DNA of 64,000 bases from Scandinavium ludwigii_A (GTDB taxonomy: Bacteria > Pseudomonadota > Gammaproteobacteria > Enterobacterales > Enterobacteriaceae). The notes below the pieces were generated by a model. It was not told the DNA's origin. It made no database searches and saw nothing but the letters and a program-made list of their open reading frames with translations. The stretch covers positions 2,294,001 to 2,358,000 of the forward strand of contig CP191518.1 in assembly GCA_050516505.1 (NCBI GenBank). Reading direction: 5' to 3'. Below are positions 1-8,622 of the stretch, piece by piece. Position 1 is the first letter of the stretch. Every line of letters starts with the position of its first letter. The position numbers and the translations under genes were made by a program.

Positions 1-699
1 AGCCGTCCGGAGCATATCCGTGAAGCTGTGGAAGGATCATTACGCCGCCTTAAGACTGATGTCATTGATCTGCTGTATCAACATCGTGTCGACCCGGATG
101 TCCCCATTGAAGATGTTGCGGGTGCAGTGAAAGACCTGATCGCGGAAGGCAAAGTTAAACATTTCGGTCTGTCCGAAGCGGGTGCGCAAACCATTCGTCG
201 TGCCCATGCCGTACAACCTGTCACTGCGCTGCAAAGCGAATATTCTATGTGGTGGCGCGAGCCTGAGCAGGAAATCCTGCCGCTACTGGAAGAGCTGGGT
301 ATTGGTTTTGTGCCCTTCAGCCCATTAGGCAAAGGCTTCCTGACGGGAGCGATTAAACCAGGAACAACGTTTGGCAAGGATGATTACCGCAGCACCGTGC
401 CGCGTTTCGCCGAACAGGCGATTGAAGCCAATGAAAAGCTGGTCTCATTACTGGGTGAACTGGCAGCAGAGAAAGGCGTGACGTCTGCGCAAATTGCGCT
501 GGCATGGTTGCTGGCACAAAAACCGTGGATTGTTCCTATCCCTGGTACCACCAAACTACACCGGCTGGAAGAAAACCTGGGGGCTGCCGACATCATTCTT
601 TCGCAGGATGACTCACGGCAGATAACCCAGGCGCTTGAAACGATTAAAGTCGTCGGCGAACGTTACTCTCCTGAGCATCAGGCTCGCACTGGCCGTTAA
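1..699 (+). CDS. Aldo/keto reductase, 3' part (5' end outside window)
   Basis: The reading frame is open from base 1 (S-R-P-E-H-I-R...) to TAA at 697-699, so 232 residues of the C-terminal part are present and the start lies upstream. It belongs to the aldo/keto reductase superfamily, NADPH-dependent TIM-barrel carbonyl reductases, most like the YakC/AKR13 type. The conserved strand LLYQHRVDP carries the active-site His. The C-terminal cofactor-binding segment is visible as IVPIPGTTKLHRLEENLGA. The catalytic Asp, Tyr and Lys would lie in the missing part. It converges on the LysR gene at 734 across a hairpin terminator. Substrate unknown. Confidence 0.9.
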   Translation, partial: SRPEHIREAVEGSLRRLKTDVIDLLYQHRVDPDVPIEDVAGAVKDLIAEGKVKHFGLSEAGAQTIRRAHAVQPVTALQSEYSMWWREPEQEILPLLEELGIGFVPFSPLGKGFLTGAIKPGTTFGKDDYRSTVPRFAEQAIEANEKLVSLLGELAAEKGVTSAQIALAWLLAQKPWIVPIPGTTKLHRLEENLGAADIILSQDDSRQITQALETIKVVGERYSPEHQARTGR

Positions 700-706
700 T
701 GCCCCG

Positions 707-734
707 ACGGGTCCGCTGCGATTGGCGGACCCGT
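707..734. terminator. Bidirectional hairpin terminator
   Basis: Perfect 10-bp arms acgggtccgc (707-716) and gcggacccgt (725-734) close an 8-nt loop between two convergent genes. The right arm runs into the stop codon of the LysR gene. Only a short T/A tract follows on either side, so termination is likely but its strength is unknown. Confidence 0.7.
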
Positions 735-1627
735 TATTCTGAGTAGCGAAGGGCATCGATCATCAGCGCAAAAGCGGGCGGATGCTGCTTACGGCTGGGG
801 TAGTAAAGATAATATCCGGGGAAAGACGGACACCAGTCCTGCAGAACCTGAATAAGCTCTCCTGACTTTATATAATCCTGCACCCTGTCATCAGGTATAC
901 AGGCAATGCCAAAACCGGATAAAGCAGCATCAATCCTTTCCGCCTGCAGATTAAACGTTACCTGTCCTTCCACTCTGACCCGTAACGGTTTCCCTTGCTT
1001 CTCAAACTCCCAGTGATAAAGACCACCGGCAGTCGGCAGGCGCATATTGATACACCGATGGTTTTGTAGCTCGTGCGGTGTTTCTGGTTCGGGGTTAGCG
1101 GCAAAATAGGACGGTGCTCCCACCACTGCCATGCGCATTTCCGGTCCAATCCTCACCGCGATCATATCCTTATCTACGCTTTCGCCCAGGCGGATCCCGG
1201 CATCAAAACGCCCCTCAACAATATCGACAAAACCGTTATCAACCACCAGTTCAACATTGATTTCCGGATATTCCCTGAGGAAGGGTTTTAACTTCGGCCA
1301 TACCAGACTTCGCGCAGCATGCTCCCCGGCAGATAAACGGATATTGCCGGAAGCAGTGCCGTTCAGTTGAACAAGCGATTCCAGCTCCTGTTCAAGATCG
1401 GCAATACGGGGTTCAAGGCAGGCAATAATTCTTTCACCGGCTTCTGTAGGGGCAACGCTTCGGGTCGTGCGGGTCAAAAGGCGGATATTCAGCCTTTCCT
1501 CCAGGGCCTTCATCGCGTGGCTGAGTGCAGACTGAGAAACGCCCAGTTTGCCCGCTGCTTTGGTAAAACTTCGCTCCCTTGCCACCACAAGAAAGATTTG
1601 CAGTTCGTTGAAATTTTCTTTGAGCAT
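734..1627 (-). CDS. LysR-family transcriptional regulator
   Basis: 297 residues, normal length for LysR. The N-terminal winged helix-turn-helix covers about residues 5-65 (FLVVARERSFTKAAGKLGVSQSALSHAMKALEERLNIRLL, given here only as a span: 12-51), followed by a substrate-binding domain. It resembles the DmlR/YafC group that controls an adjacent divergent reductase. It faces the NAD(P)-binding protein at 1776 across 148 bp, so that gene is the probable target. The convergent aldo/keto reductase could also belong to the regulon. Effector unknown. Confidence 0.9.
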   Translation of the reverse strand: MLKENFNELQIFLVVARERSFTKAAGKLGVSQSALSHAMKALEERLNIRLLTRTTRSVAPTEAGERIIACLEPRIADLEQELESLVQLNGTASGNIRLSAGEHAARSLVWPKLKPFLREYPEINVELVVDNGFVDIVEGRFDAGIRLGESVDKDMIAVRIGPEMRMAVVGAPSYFAANPEPETPHELQNHRCINMRLPTAGGLYHWEFEKQGKPLRVRVEGQVTFNLQAERIDAALSGFGIACIPDDRVQDYIKSGELIQVLQDWCPSFPGYYLYYPSRKQHPPAFALMIDALRYSE

Positions 1628-1718
1628 CGGTGATTTCCTTATGGAGGCATTCCCTTCATCGCGTACTCATGAAGGGTGTTCATAGACACAATCATTTTAG
1701 CCCCATTACTGACAATAA

Positions 1719-1764
1719 TGATAATTGATATTCTGACCGTATCGAAAATAAGTCTGAATTATCA
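1719..1764. promoter_or_regulatory. Inverted repeat in the LysR/reductase divergent promoter
   Basis: tgataatt (1719-1726) and aattatca (1757-1764) are 8-bp inverted arms 30 bp apart, placed just before the reductase start at 1776. Spaced AT-rich dyads of this kind are usual for LysR proteins, which bind one recognition and one activation site. Assignment to the neighbouring LysR is inference from position. Confidence 0.4.
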
Positions 1765-1775
1765 GAAGGTTTATC

Positions 1776-2567
1776 ATGAAAATACTCGTAGCAGGCGCGA
1801 CAGGAAGTATTGGTCTTCATGTCGTGAATACCGCTATTGAAATGGGACATCAGCCCGTAGCGCTGGTCAGAAATAAACGCAAAGTAAAATTGCTTCCTCG
1901 TGGAACGGATGTTTTTTACGGCGATGTTTCACTGCCTGAAACACTCACCGATTTGCCGAAAAATATTGATGCCATCATCTTCACTCTCGGTTCCGATGGC
2001 CAGGGTCGTATTGGTGCCAGAGCGATAGATTACGGCGGTGTGCGTAATATTTTAAGGATATTCAAGGATACGCCTGTTCGCATCGGCTTAATGACCACGA
2101 TTGGCGTGACTGAACGGCTCAGCACCTGGAACCAGCGTACTGAAGTTCATGACTGGAAAAGACGTGCCGAACGTCTGGTCAGGGCAAGTGGTCATCCCTA
2201 TACCATCGTCAGGCCCGGCTGGTTTGATTACAACAATGATGATGAACACAGAATCGTTATGCTTCAGGGAGATCGTCGCCATGCAGGAACACCGGAAGAT
2301 GGTGTGATATCCCGGGAGCAAATAGCCCAGGTTCTGGTCAGTGCTCTGACTAACGACGCGGCAAGAAATAAAACGTTCGAGCTGGTGGCTATACCAGGAG
2401 AAGCACAGCAGGATCTTACCCCACTGTTTGCAGACCTGCAGACTGATGATCCACAAAAAAATGATGGGGTTCTGGACATAGACAATATGCCTCTGCGTGA
2501 AGAACCTGACTGCATTATTAACGAGCTGAACCTGTATTCAAAAAAATTAACCAATCTACAACCCTGA
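1776..2567 (+). CDS. NAD(P)-binding reductase, atypical SDR (NmrA-like)
   Basis: 263 residues. The N-terminus MKILVAGATGSIGLHVV carries the GxxGxxG Rossmann motif of atypical/extended SDR proteins. IVRPGWFDY near residues 145-155 is typical of the NAD(P)H-binding Pfam group. No classical YxxxK pair is evident, so it may be a flavin or quinone reductase-like enzyme or a redox sensor rather than a classical dehydrogenase. ATG 1776 follows agaaggtt at a good distance. The LysR gene is divergent. The last 34 bp before its end recur exactly at 9851-9884. Substrate unknown. Confidence 0.85.
   Translation: MKILVAGATGSIGLHVVNTAIEMGHQPVALVRNKRKVKLLPRGTDVFYGDVSLPETLTDLPKNIDAIIFTLGSDGQGRIGARAIDYGGVRNILRIFKDTPVRIGLMTTIGVTERLSTWNQRTEVHDWKRRAERLVRASGHPYTIVRPGWFDYNNDDEHRIVMLQGDRRHAGTPEDGVISREQIAQVLVSALTNDAARNKTFELVAIPGEAQQDLTPLFADLQTDDPQKNDGVLDIDNMPLREEPDCIINELNLYSKKLTNLQP
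2511..2544 (+). repeat. 34-bp direct repeat, left copy
   Basis: Bases 2511-2544, inside the last codons of the reductase gene (tgcattattaacgagctgaa and onward), are identical to 9851-9884. The two copies lie 7.3 kb apart in the same orientation and bracket the DUF1471/AraC genes and the whole sugar cluster. Confidence 0.9.
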
Positions 2568-2691
2568 CAATTTTGTCATATAGCGGTCAGTCGCATGACA
2601 GCTTAGGTTTGTATATTTGAATGTACAGAGAGGGATAGTTCCCCTGATACGAGTCCAGTTTTAAACATAGATTTCAAAAGAGGTATTAAAT

Positions 2692-2943
2692 ATGAAAGCA
2701 CTACTTATTACTACATTGGTCATGGGATTTATTTCAGTGAATACTGCCTCTGCTGCCCAAGAAATTAATCATGCAGATGGGAAAGAAAAGATCGGTGTCG
2801 TCTCAACCAGCAATGCCTACACACTTGATGAGTTATCGGATGTTCTTTCTCGCAAGGCTGACGAGCAAGGGGCAACGTCATTCAAAATCCTGTCGACAAC
2901 GGGGGATAATAGACTACACGGGGTTGCTGAAATCTATAAATAA
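2692..2943 (+). CDS. DUF1471 (YdgH/BhsA/McbA-like) periplasmic protein
   Basis: 83 residues: a signal peptide of about 21 residues (MKALLITTLVMGFISVNTAS, cleavage after ASA) followed by one DUF1471 domain with the pattern KIGVVSTS...LDELSDVLSRKADEQGATSFKI. Members such as BhsA, McbA and YhcN are small periplasmic or outer-membrane stress proteins that affect biofilm, copper permeability or acid resistance. Agaggtatt lies ahead of the ATG. It precedes the AraC-type regulator by 56 bp in the same direction, so the two may be co-transcribed. Exact role not predictable. Confidence 0.88.
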   Translation: MKALLITTLVMGFISVNTASAAQEINHADGKEKIGVVSTSNAYTLDELSDVLSRKADEQGATSFKILSTTGDNRLHGVAEIYK

Positions 2944-2999
2944 ATCATAAGCATCCCGAAAAGGATGTGTCACAGCCCTCTTAAAGTGAGCGTCGATTT

Positions 3000-3401
3000 A
3001 TGTTCAGAACAGAAGGGATCATCGATGAGATAACTCAATGGATTGATTCAAACTTACACAAGCCGCTGAAGATAGAGGATGTTGCTGCGCGGGCAGGTTG
3101 CTCCAAGTGGCATCTTCAGCGGATTTTTGTGCAGGTAAAAGAAGTTAGCCTTGGAAAGTATATTAAAGATAAAAAGCTCAGACTTGCGGCGAAAGATCTT
3201 ATTGAAACTAATGAACCAGTGATAAACATAGCCTATAAATATGGATTTGATTCACAACAGACTTTCACTCGGGTGTTCTCTAAAAAATACAAATTGCCAC
3301 CATTAAAATATCGAAACACCGAAAGGATAAGAAACATGTACCTTTGCAGTCGATTCATGGCACAAAGCGGAAGAGCCAACAAAGCTGAAGGTCCGATGTG
3401 A
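3000..3401 (+). CDS. AraC-family regulator of the MarA/SoxS/RamA type
   Basis: 133 residues consisting almost entirely of the two-helix-turn-helix AraC DNA-binding domain (about 5-105). The sequences SKWHLQRIF and YGFDSQQTFTRVFSKKYKLPP match MarA, SoxS and RamA closely. It has no effector domain, so activity is probably set by expression level, as for those proteins. The C-terminal 25-30 residues after PPLKYR are extra compared with MarA and look unrelated. Likely target: mar/sox/rob-type stress and efflux promoters. It is a paralogue, not the native marA or ramA, and lies between DUF1471 and a gene-free scar. Confidence 0.85.
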   Translation: MFRTEGIIDEITQWIDSNLHKPLKIEDVAARAGCSKWHLQRIFVQVKEVSLGKYIKDKKLRLAAKDLIETNEPVINIAYKYGFDSQQTFTRVFSKKYKLPPLKYRNTERIRNMYLCSRFMAQSGRANKAEGPM

Positions 3402-3504
3402 GCGATATCCGCCGTCAAGGAAGATGTAGTTGCCCAGCGATTATCTCCAGATGTACGCTGAGTTATCGCCTCATCTCCCGACTACCAGGAACGCTACGGA
3501 ACAA

Positions 3505-3531
3505 CTGAACATTCAGATGATTTATTTCACA
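3505..3531 (+). repeat. 27-bp imperfect direct repeat, left copy
   Basis: ctgaacattcagatgattta... (3505-3531) matches 9886-9912 at 25 of 27 positions. In the right copy it follows the 34-bp repeat after a single base. Here the two elements are 960 bp apart, separated by the DUF1471 and AraC genes. Confidence 0.75.
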
Positions 3532-3794
3532 ATTGCCGGATAAGCAACCGTCTCAGTGAAGATCGTAGTTATCTCTGGGAACGCTAAAGAAACGGCGAAT
3601 CGTATCAATCACTATGCCTGACTCAGTGACGGTCAATCAGCTTGAAACGGGTTTTGTGGCCGTATTGTGCGGGGCTAGCCAAATGCATTTACCGCTGCAC
3701 CTGTTGTCGGAAAGGTACTATGCAATCGCACATCGAATATAAATTAATATTACTGAACCCTAAAACCTGATCTAACTCACAAAATTAAAATGTT

Positions 3795-3879
3795 TAGTTC
3801 ATGAACTAATGGACGCAACTGAGGGTGATTTATGGACACTTTTCAACACAGTTATGAACCGAAACTTAGTTCATAACTG
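3795..3879. promoter_or_regulatory. Cluster of operator-like palindromes
   Basis: A perfect 14-bp palindrome tagttcatgaacta lies at 3795-3808. A second dyad has perfect 11-bp arms cagttatgaac (3849-3859) and gttcataactg (3869-3879). They share the core TTAGTTCAT. The form suggests operators for a MarR-like or similar dimeric regulator, but no such regulator gene is adjacent. Confidence 0.55.
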
Positions 3880-4074
3880 TAAATTAGGATTTAACTTTTA
3901 AAAATATAATTTTAAAACAACTGGTTACGCTAAATCTTGTGATGCGTCAAATTATGTATATTCCTCAAACCCAGAATAGTTAAATTACTTTCATGGGTCT
4001 ATTACTTCATGGTTTACTCATGCGGCCACAGAAATCAGCATGTTGTGAATTTTGAGATACCTCCCTTTTTTCTG

Positions 4075-5193
4075 CTACCAGTCCATCCATACCCCGCCCT
4101 TGTCGCTGCTGGCGCGCAGGGTTTCGATAAAGCGCATGCCGGACAGTCCTTCCATAATCCCCGGCAGCAGCGGCGTTGTGCCACCGCGAATTTTCGTTGC
4201 CGCCTCACGGTAGATTTGCGCGAAACCTTCCAGATAGCCCTCCGGGTGGCCCGCTGGTGTACGGCATTGATGGCGGATGGAATCATGATTATTCACGCCG
4301 TTACGCGTGACGACGTAACTATTCCCATGCAGCGGATGGATCTCCAGAATCTCCGGCTGCTGCTGGCGGAAACAGATGCTGCCCCGACTACCAACAATTC
4401 GTAGACGCAGATCGTTTTCAAAACCCGGCGCAACCTGGCTTGCCCACAGGCGGCCCCGCGCGCCGTTGGCGTAGCGCATTTCGGCGAAAACTTCGTCGTC
4501 CAGTTCGCGCCCTTCGATGCGGGTCAGCAGCTCGCCGCGAATCGACTCGGGCTCCATACCGGTGACAAATGCCGCCAGCTGCCAAGCGTGAGTGCCAATG
4601 TCGCCAATCGCCCCGGCCCCCGCGAACTGCGCTTTGCCGCGCCAGCTCGCCTGCTTGTTATCCGTCAGCTCCAGCCGGTCGTTCAGCCAGCCCTGCAAAT
4701 ATTCCACTTCCACATTGCGGATATCGCCAATCTCACTGTTGGCGATGCGCGCCCTCGCCTCACGCACCATCGGCAGCGCGCTGTAGTTATGGGTCAGAAT
4801 AAAATGCGAGCCGCTTTGGTTGATGAGAAACGCCAGCTCTTTCGCTTCCGCAAGGCTGACACCCAGCGGCTTGTCGCAGATGACATGAATGTTCCTTTCA
4901 ACGAACGCTTTGGCGATGGGAACGTGCAGGAAGTTAGGCGTGACGATGGCTATGGCTTCAATGCCGTCCGATCTTGCGGCCTCTTGTTCCGCCATCTCCT
5001 GCCAGCTTTCGTAGCTGCGGCCTGGCTCGACAAACAGCGCTTCTCCGCTACGTTTTGCCACTTCCGGCGAAGAAGAAAATGCACCCGCAACCAGCTCAAA
5101 CTGATCGTCCAGTCGCGCCGCGATGCGATGCACGCCGCCAATAAACGAACCTTCACCGCCGCCCACCATGCCTAAACGTATGCGTTTCATCAT
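4075..5193 (-). CDS. Gfo/Idh/MocA-family NAD(P)-dependent oxidoreductase (distal)
   Basis: 372 residues. An N-terminal Rossmann fold (MKRIRLGMVGGGEGSFIGGV) is followed by the C-terminal Gfo/Idh/MocA domain. CDKPLG, the EKP-equivalent motif with its catalytic Lys, sits near residue 100, and GAIGDIGTHAWQ carries the catalytic Asp/His pair. Family enzymes oxidise or reduce hydroxyls of sugars, inositols and glycosides. Its ATG overlaps the isomerase stop by 4 bp (ATGA), so translation is coupled. It is last in a four-gene operon reading leftward from the LacI operators. Substrate unknown; an inositol, glycoside or sugar-acid is plausible. Confidence 0.9.
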   Translation of the reverse strand: MMKRIRLGMVGGGEGSFIGGVHRIAARLDDQFELVAGAFSSSPEVAKRSGEALFVEPGRSYESWQEMAEQEAARSDGIEAIAIVTPNFLHVPIAKAFVERNIHVICDKPLGVSLAEAKELAFLINQSGSHFILTHNYSALPMVREARARIANSEIGDIRNVEVEYLQGWLNDRLELTDNKQASWRGKAQFAGAGAIGDIGTHAWQLAAFVTGMEPESIRGELLTRIEGRELDDEVFAEMRYANGARGRLWASQVAPGFENDLRLRIVGSRGSICFRQQQPEILEIHPLHGNSYVVTRNGVNNHDSIRHQCRTPAGHPEGYLEGFAQIYREAATKIRGGTTPLLPGIMEGLSGMRFIETLRASSDKGGVWMDW

Positions 5194-6251
5194 TCCCCCT
5201 CCAGCCCGAGCATTTTACGTACTGTCGCTGTGTTGCTGTCGTGCTGCGCGAAATCGTCAAAAGCGTATTCAGCAACGGGAATGATGTGGTCGGCGATAAA
5301 CTTCGCCCCTTCGCGCGCGCCCGCTTCGCCCGATTTCAGACAGCACTCCCACTCAAGCGTAGCCCACCCCTCGTAGTCGTACTGCGCGAGCCTGCTGAAA
5401 ATGCCTTTAAAATCGACCTGCCCGTCGCCCAATGAACGGAAACGCCCTGGGCGCTCAACCCACGGTTGGAATCCTGCATATACGCCGCTGCGGGCAGAGC
5501 GTTGAAACTCCGCATCTTTTACATGGAAAGCTTTAATACGGGAGTGATAAAGATCGATAAAGCCGAGGTAGTCCATGTGCTGCAGCAGCATGTGGCTTGG
5601 GTCAAAGAGAATATTGCAGCGCGGATGGTTATCAACGAGTGCCAGAAAACGCTCGAACGTGACGCCATCATGCAAATCTTCACCGGGATGCAGCTCATAA
5701 CAAACGTCGACGCCTGCCTCGTCAAAAACATCCAGCACGGGCCGCCAGCGTTTTGCCAGCTCCTTAAAGGCTTCATCGATAAGCACAGCATTCCGCGGCG
5801 GCCACGGATAAAAATAAGGCCAGGCCAGCGCACCGGAGAAGGTGGCGTGGGCCTTCAGGCCCAAGTTTTGCGAAGCCCGGGCCGCCTGTTTCAGGCTTTC
5901 AATGCCCCACTTCTGACAGGCCTGAGCATCGTGCGCCAGTTCAGGCGGGGCAAAACCAGCAAATGCAGCGTCGTAAGCCGGATGCACGGCAATCAGTTGG
6001 CCTTGCAAATGCGTTGAAAGCTCACTGATTTGCAGACCGACGTTAGCCAGCACGCCGCTGATTTCCGCACAGTAATCTTTGCTTTCTGCTGCTTTGGATA
6101 GATCAAAAATATGCGGCAGATGTGTCGGGATCTGCACCGCTTTGTAGCCCAGTCCAGCAGCCCAGGCTGCCAGGGTTTCCAGCGAGTTAAACGGCGGTCT
6201 GTCACCGATAAACTGGGAAAGGAAAATGGATGGCCCTTTTAACGTTTTCAT
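5190..6251 (-). CDS. Sugar phosphate isomerase/epimerase (xylose isomerase-like TIM barrel)
   Basis: 353 residues of the AP_endonuc_2/xylose isomerase-like TIM-barrel family. Metal-binding residues are suggested by VCYELHPGEDL, NILFDPSHMLLQ, IKAFHVKDAEF and WATLEWECC, which together supply the Glu, Asp, His and Glu ligands. Such enzymes act as isomerases, epimerases or dehydratases on keto-sugars or inosose. The ATG overlaps the stop of the preceding oxidoreductase by one base (TAATG). Lying between two Gfo/Idh/MocA enzymes, it probably acts on their keto-product. Confidence 0.9.
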   Translation of the reverse strand: MKTLKGPSIFLSQFIGDRPPFNSLETLAAWAAGLGYKAVQIPTHLPHIFDLSKAAESKDYCAEISGVLANVGLQISELSTHLQGQLIAVHPAYDAAFAGFAPPELAHDAQACQKWGIESLKQAARASQNLGLKAHATFSGALAWPYFYPWPPRNAVLIDEAFKELAKRWRPVLDVFDEAGVDVCYELHPGEDLHDGVTFERFLALVDNHPRCNILFDPSHMLLQHMDYLGFIDLYHSRIKAFHVKDAEFQRSARSGVYAGFQPWVERPGRFRSLGDGQVDFKGIFSRLAQYDYEGWATLEWECCLKSGEAGAREGAKFIADHIIPVAEYAFDDFAQHDSNTATVRKMLGLEGE

Positions 6252-7339
6252 TACGAAACCTCCTTAATGTTCACCATGCGCTGCTCGCGTGCCGCGAGAT
6301 CAGCCGCCAGCACCACCGCCAGGCTCTCAATAGCCTGCTGCTGGTGCTGCGTTAAATCGTTATCGTCTAGAATTGCGCGGGCAAAATAGAGCTGTTCCTG
6401 ACGGCAGAGTTCAAAGTGGTCAGGTTCGCTGGCAGCGCTTATCCATTCATCCAATTGGGCGAATTCGCCGTCGGTGTTTAGCCGGGAGTGATGCAGACGC
6501 AGGGACTCCGTGCGGGTATGCGCTTCAACGTTTGCGGACTGCCCTTCTCCGCCCGCCTCACGAGCAACGATGGAGGCGGAACCCTCCGGGCCGATAACGT
6601 CCTTAATAAAGAACGCCGTCTGGCTTACCATCGGGCCCCAGCCCGCCTCGTACCAACCCACCGAACCGTCGGTAAAGCGCACCTGGAGCTGGCCGTAATT
6701 AAACTGTTTCTCCGGGATTTCATCACTTAACCGCACGCCGATAGCGCTGACCGAAAGCGGGCTGGCCCGGGTCATCTGGCACATCACATCCAGATAGTGC
6801 ACGCCGCAGTCCACGATCGGCGACAGCGACTGCATCAGCATTTTATGGGTGTGCCAGGCGGCACCTGCACTCTGCTGATTGAGGTTCATGCGCATCACCA
6901 GCGGCTTACCGAGCGTATGTGCCAGTTCGATAAACTGCTGCCAAACCGGGTGATGACGAAGAATGTAGCCAACGACGAGTTTTTTGCCCGCCAGTTGGGC
7001 CATTGCCACTACGCGTTTCGCACCGGAAACGGTGGTGGCAATGGGTTTCTCGATAAAGACATGGCAACCGGCGGCCAGGGCCGTCAGCGCCAGCACTTCA
7101 TGGGTATCCGGCCAGGTGGCGATGCAAACCGCATCCGCCTGTGTCTGTTTAATCGCCTCCTGCATATCATCGAACAGCGGGAGATCAGCCCCCAGCTGCC
7201 GCTGAAGACGATTTTTGGAATCTCCGCGGGCGACCAGTCCGCAGAGAGTAAATTCCGAAAGCGCCTGATAGGCCAGAGCGTGGGCTGCGCCCATATTGCC
7301 GCAGCCCACTACCAGCACCCGGAGGGCCCTATTTGCCAT
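6251..7339 (-). CDS. Gfo/Idh/MocA-family oxidoreductase (proximal)
   Basis: 362 residues from ATG 7339, chosen because agaaggtg lies just upstream; a longer in-frame extension to 7519 lies wholly within the transporter gene and has no family similarity. The N-terminal VLVVGCGNMGAAHALAY is the Rossmann motif, HVFIEKPIA holds the EKP catalytic Lys, and SPIVDCGVHYLDVM holds the Asp/His pair. It overlaps the end of the transporter gene by 11 bp. Two divergent members in one operon suggest successive redox steps, for example oxidation to a keto-sugar and a later reduction. Confidence 0.9.
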   Translation of the reverse strand: MANRALRVLVVGCGNMGAAHALAYQALSEFTLCGLVARGDSKNRLQRQLGADLPLFDDMQEAIKQTQADAVCIATWPDTHEVLALTALAAGCHVFIEKPIATTVSGAKRVVAMAQLAGKKLVVGYILRHHPVWQQFIELAHTLGKPLVMRMNLNQQSAGAAWHTHKMLMQSLSPIVDCGVHYLDVMCQMTRASPLSVSAIGVRLSDEIPEKQFNYGQLQVRFTDGSVGWYEAGWGPMVSQTAFFIKDVIGPEGSASIVAREAGGEGQSANVEAHTRTESLRLHHSRLNTDGEFAQLDEWISAASEPDHFELCRQEQLYFARAILDDNDLTQHQQQAIESLAVVLAADLAAREQRMVNIKEVS

Positions 7340-8576
7340 TCGCCACACCTTCTTTGTAATGGAAGGTGAAGAAGAAGATCGCGGCAATAACGACTGCGGC
7401 GATGGCAGGCATCCACCAGAAGTGCTGCCACTGCACCAGCGCCTCGGCCCCCTGCGCGGTGACCGAGCGGTTGAACACCGCACCACTGATCTGCGAACCG
7501 ATGAGCATCCCCAGCCCATAGGTGAACAGTACCAACAGGCTCTGCGCCTGGCCTTTCACCTTGTCCCCCGCCACTTTATCGGTATAGATAAAGCCGATAA
7601 CGAAGAAGAAGTCGTAGCACACCCCGTGCAGGATAATGCCGATGTATATCATCCAGCGGGTTTCCTCCGCGATGCTCAGCGCGAACATGGCATAGCGCGC
7701 AAACCACGCGAGCATGCCGATCAGCAGCATCATTTTGATGCCGAGGCGGCGGAAGAAGAACGGGATCAGCAGCATGAACAGCAGCTCAGACATCTGCCCA
7801 AAGGCCATCACCCCGCTGACGTTTTCAAAGCCCAGCGCGGAGATAAACGGCGCGGCGTAGGCGTAGTAAGCGGCCAGCGGAATGGAAATCAGCGTGGCGC
7901 AGATGATAAACACCATGAAGTGCTTTTGTTTCAGCAGCGCAAAAGCATCGGCGCATACCAGGTCTCGCATGGAGAGAGGTTTGCCGCGATCCGGCGCTGG
8001 CGTGTTTGGCAGCGTAAAACTGTAGATACCCAGCACTACCGAGGCAACGGCGGCCAGGGTAAAGATGCCGGTGCTGTCGGATAGCCCGCTCATCCCGACA
8101 ATCAGACCGGCAACAATCCAGCCGATGGTGCCGAAGGCGCGCACAATCGGGAAGCCCTTCTCGCTGTTTGCCAGGCTGTGGAACGCGACGTTGTTGCTGA
8201 GCGCGATGGTCGGCATATAGCAAAGCATGTAGGCGAAAACCACCCACAGCAGACCACTTTGCCCGCTTTCAAACATACCCGGCATCCACCACAGCAGCGC
8301 CGCACCAACCAGATGCAGAATGCCCAACACTTTCTGCGAGGCAAAGAAACGGTCAACCAGCATCCCGAGTACGAACGGCGAAAGGATCGAGGCGATTGGC
8401 CCGGTGGAATACGCATCCCCTATCACCGCGCTCAGCCCGTATTTGCCCATCACCACGCCCAGCGTCACGTACCAGGCACCCCAGACGAAAAATTCCAGAA
8501 ACATCATTAACGACAGGCGCGGGATCACCCATTTATGGGTAAGTACCTGAGCCCCAACGGCTGATTGAGAAGACAT
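7329..8576 (-). CDS. MFS transporter, nucleoside:H+ symporter (NHS) family-like
   Basis: 415 residues with about 12 predicted membrane segments. The N-terminus (PRLSLMMFLEFFVWGAWYVTLG) and the overall pattern are those of the NupG/XapB/YegT group. First gene of the leftward operon: ggagg precedes the ATG, and two matched palindromes lie 47-92 bp upstream. In this context (two sugar-type oxidoreductases and an isomerase) the cargo is more likely a sugar, polyol or glycoside than a nucleoside, but no residue visible here decides it. Confidence 0.88.
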   Translation of the reverse strand: MSSQSAVGAQVLTHKWVIPRLSLMMFLEFFVWGAWYVTLGVVMGKYGLSAVIGDAYSTGPIASILSPFVLGMLVDRFFASQKVLGILHLVGAALLWWMPGMFESGQSGLLWVVFAYMLCYMPTIALSNNVAFHSLANSEKGFPIVRAFGTIGWIVAGLIVGMSGLSDSTGIFTLAAVASVVLGIYSFTLPNTPAPDRGKPLSMRDLVCADAFALLKQKHFMVFIICATLISIPLAAYYAYAAPFISALGFENVSGVMAFGQMSELLFMLLIPFFFRRLGIKMMLLIGMLAWFARYAMFALSIAEETRWMIYIGIILHGVCYDFFFVIGFIYTDKVAGDKVKGQAQSLLVLFTYGLGMLIGSQISGAVFNRSVTAQGAEALVQWQHFWWMPAIAAVVIAAIFFFTFHYKEGVANGK

Positions 8577-8622
8577 ACATCCTCCACGACAGAGTATTGA
8601 TTTAAGGGTAAGAGGTTATTTT

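Larger units (their letters stand above)
3402..4074. other. Gene-free stretch with remnant-like sequence
   Basis: About 670 bp with no supported gene. Bases 3505-3531 match 9886-9912 at 25 of 27 positions. Palindromic sites lie at 3795-3879. A 14-codon frame starting at 3832 (MDTFQHSYEPKLSS, stop at 3874-3876) overlaps the palindromes and is probably the decayed start of a lost gene. The stretch reads as a deletion or recombination scar between the AraC gene and the sugar cluster. Confidence 0.55.

Noticed and set aside
6251..7519. Longer form (422 residues) of the proximal Gfo/Idh/MocA protein
   Set aside because: The extra 60 residues are encoded within the transporter gene, are Arg/Ser-rich and unlike the family; ATG 7339 has the ribosome site.
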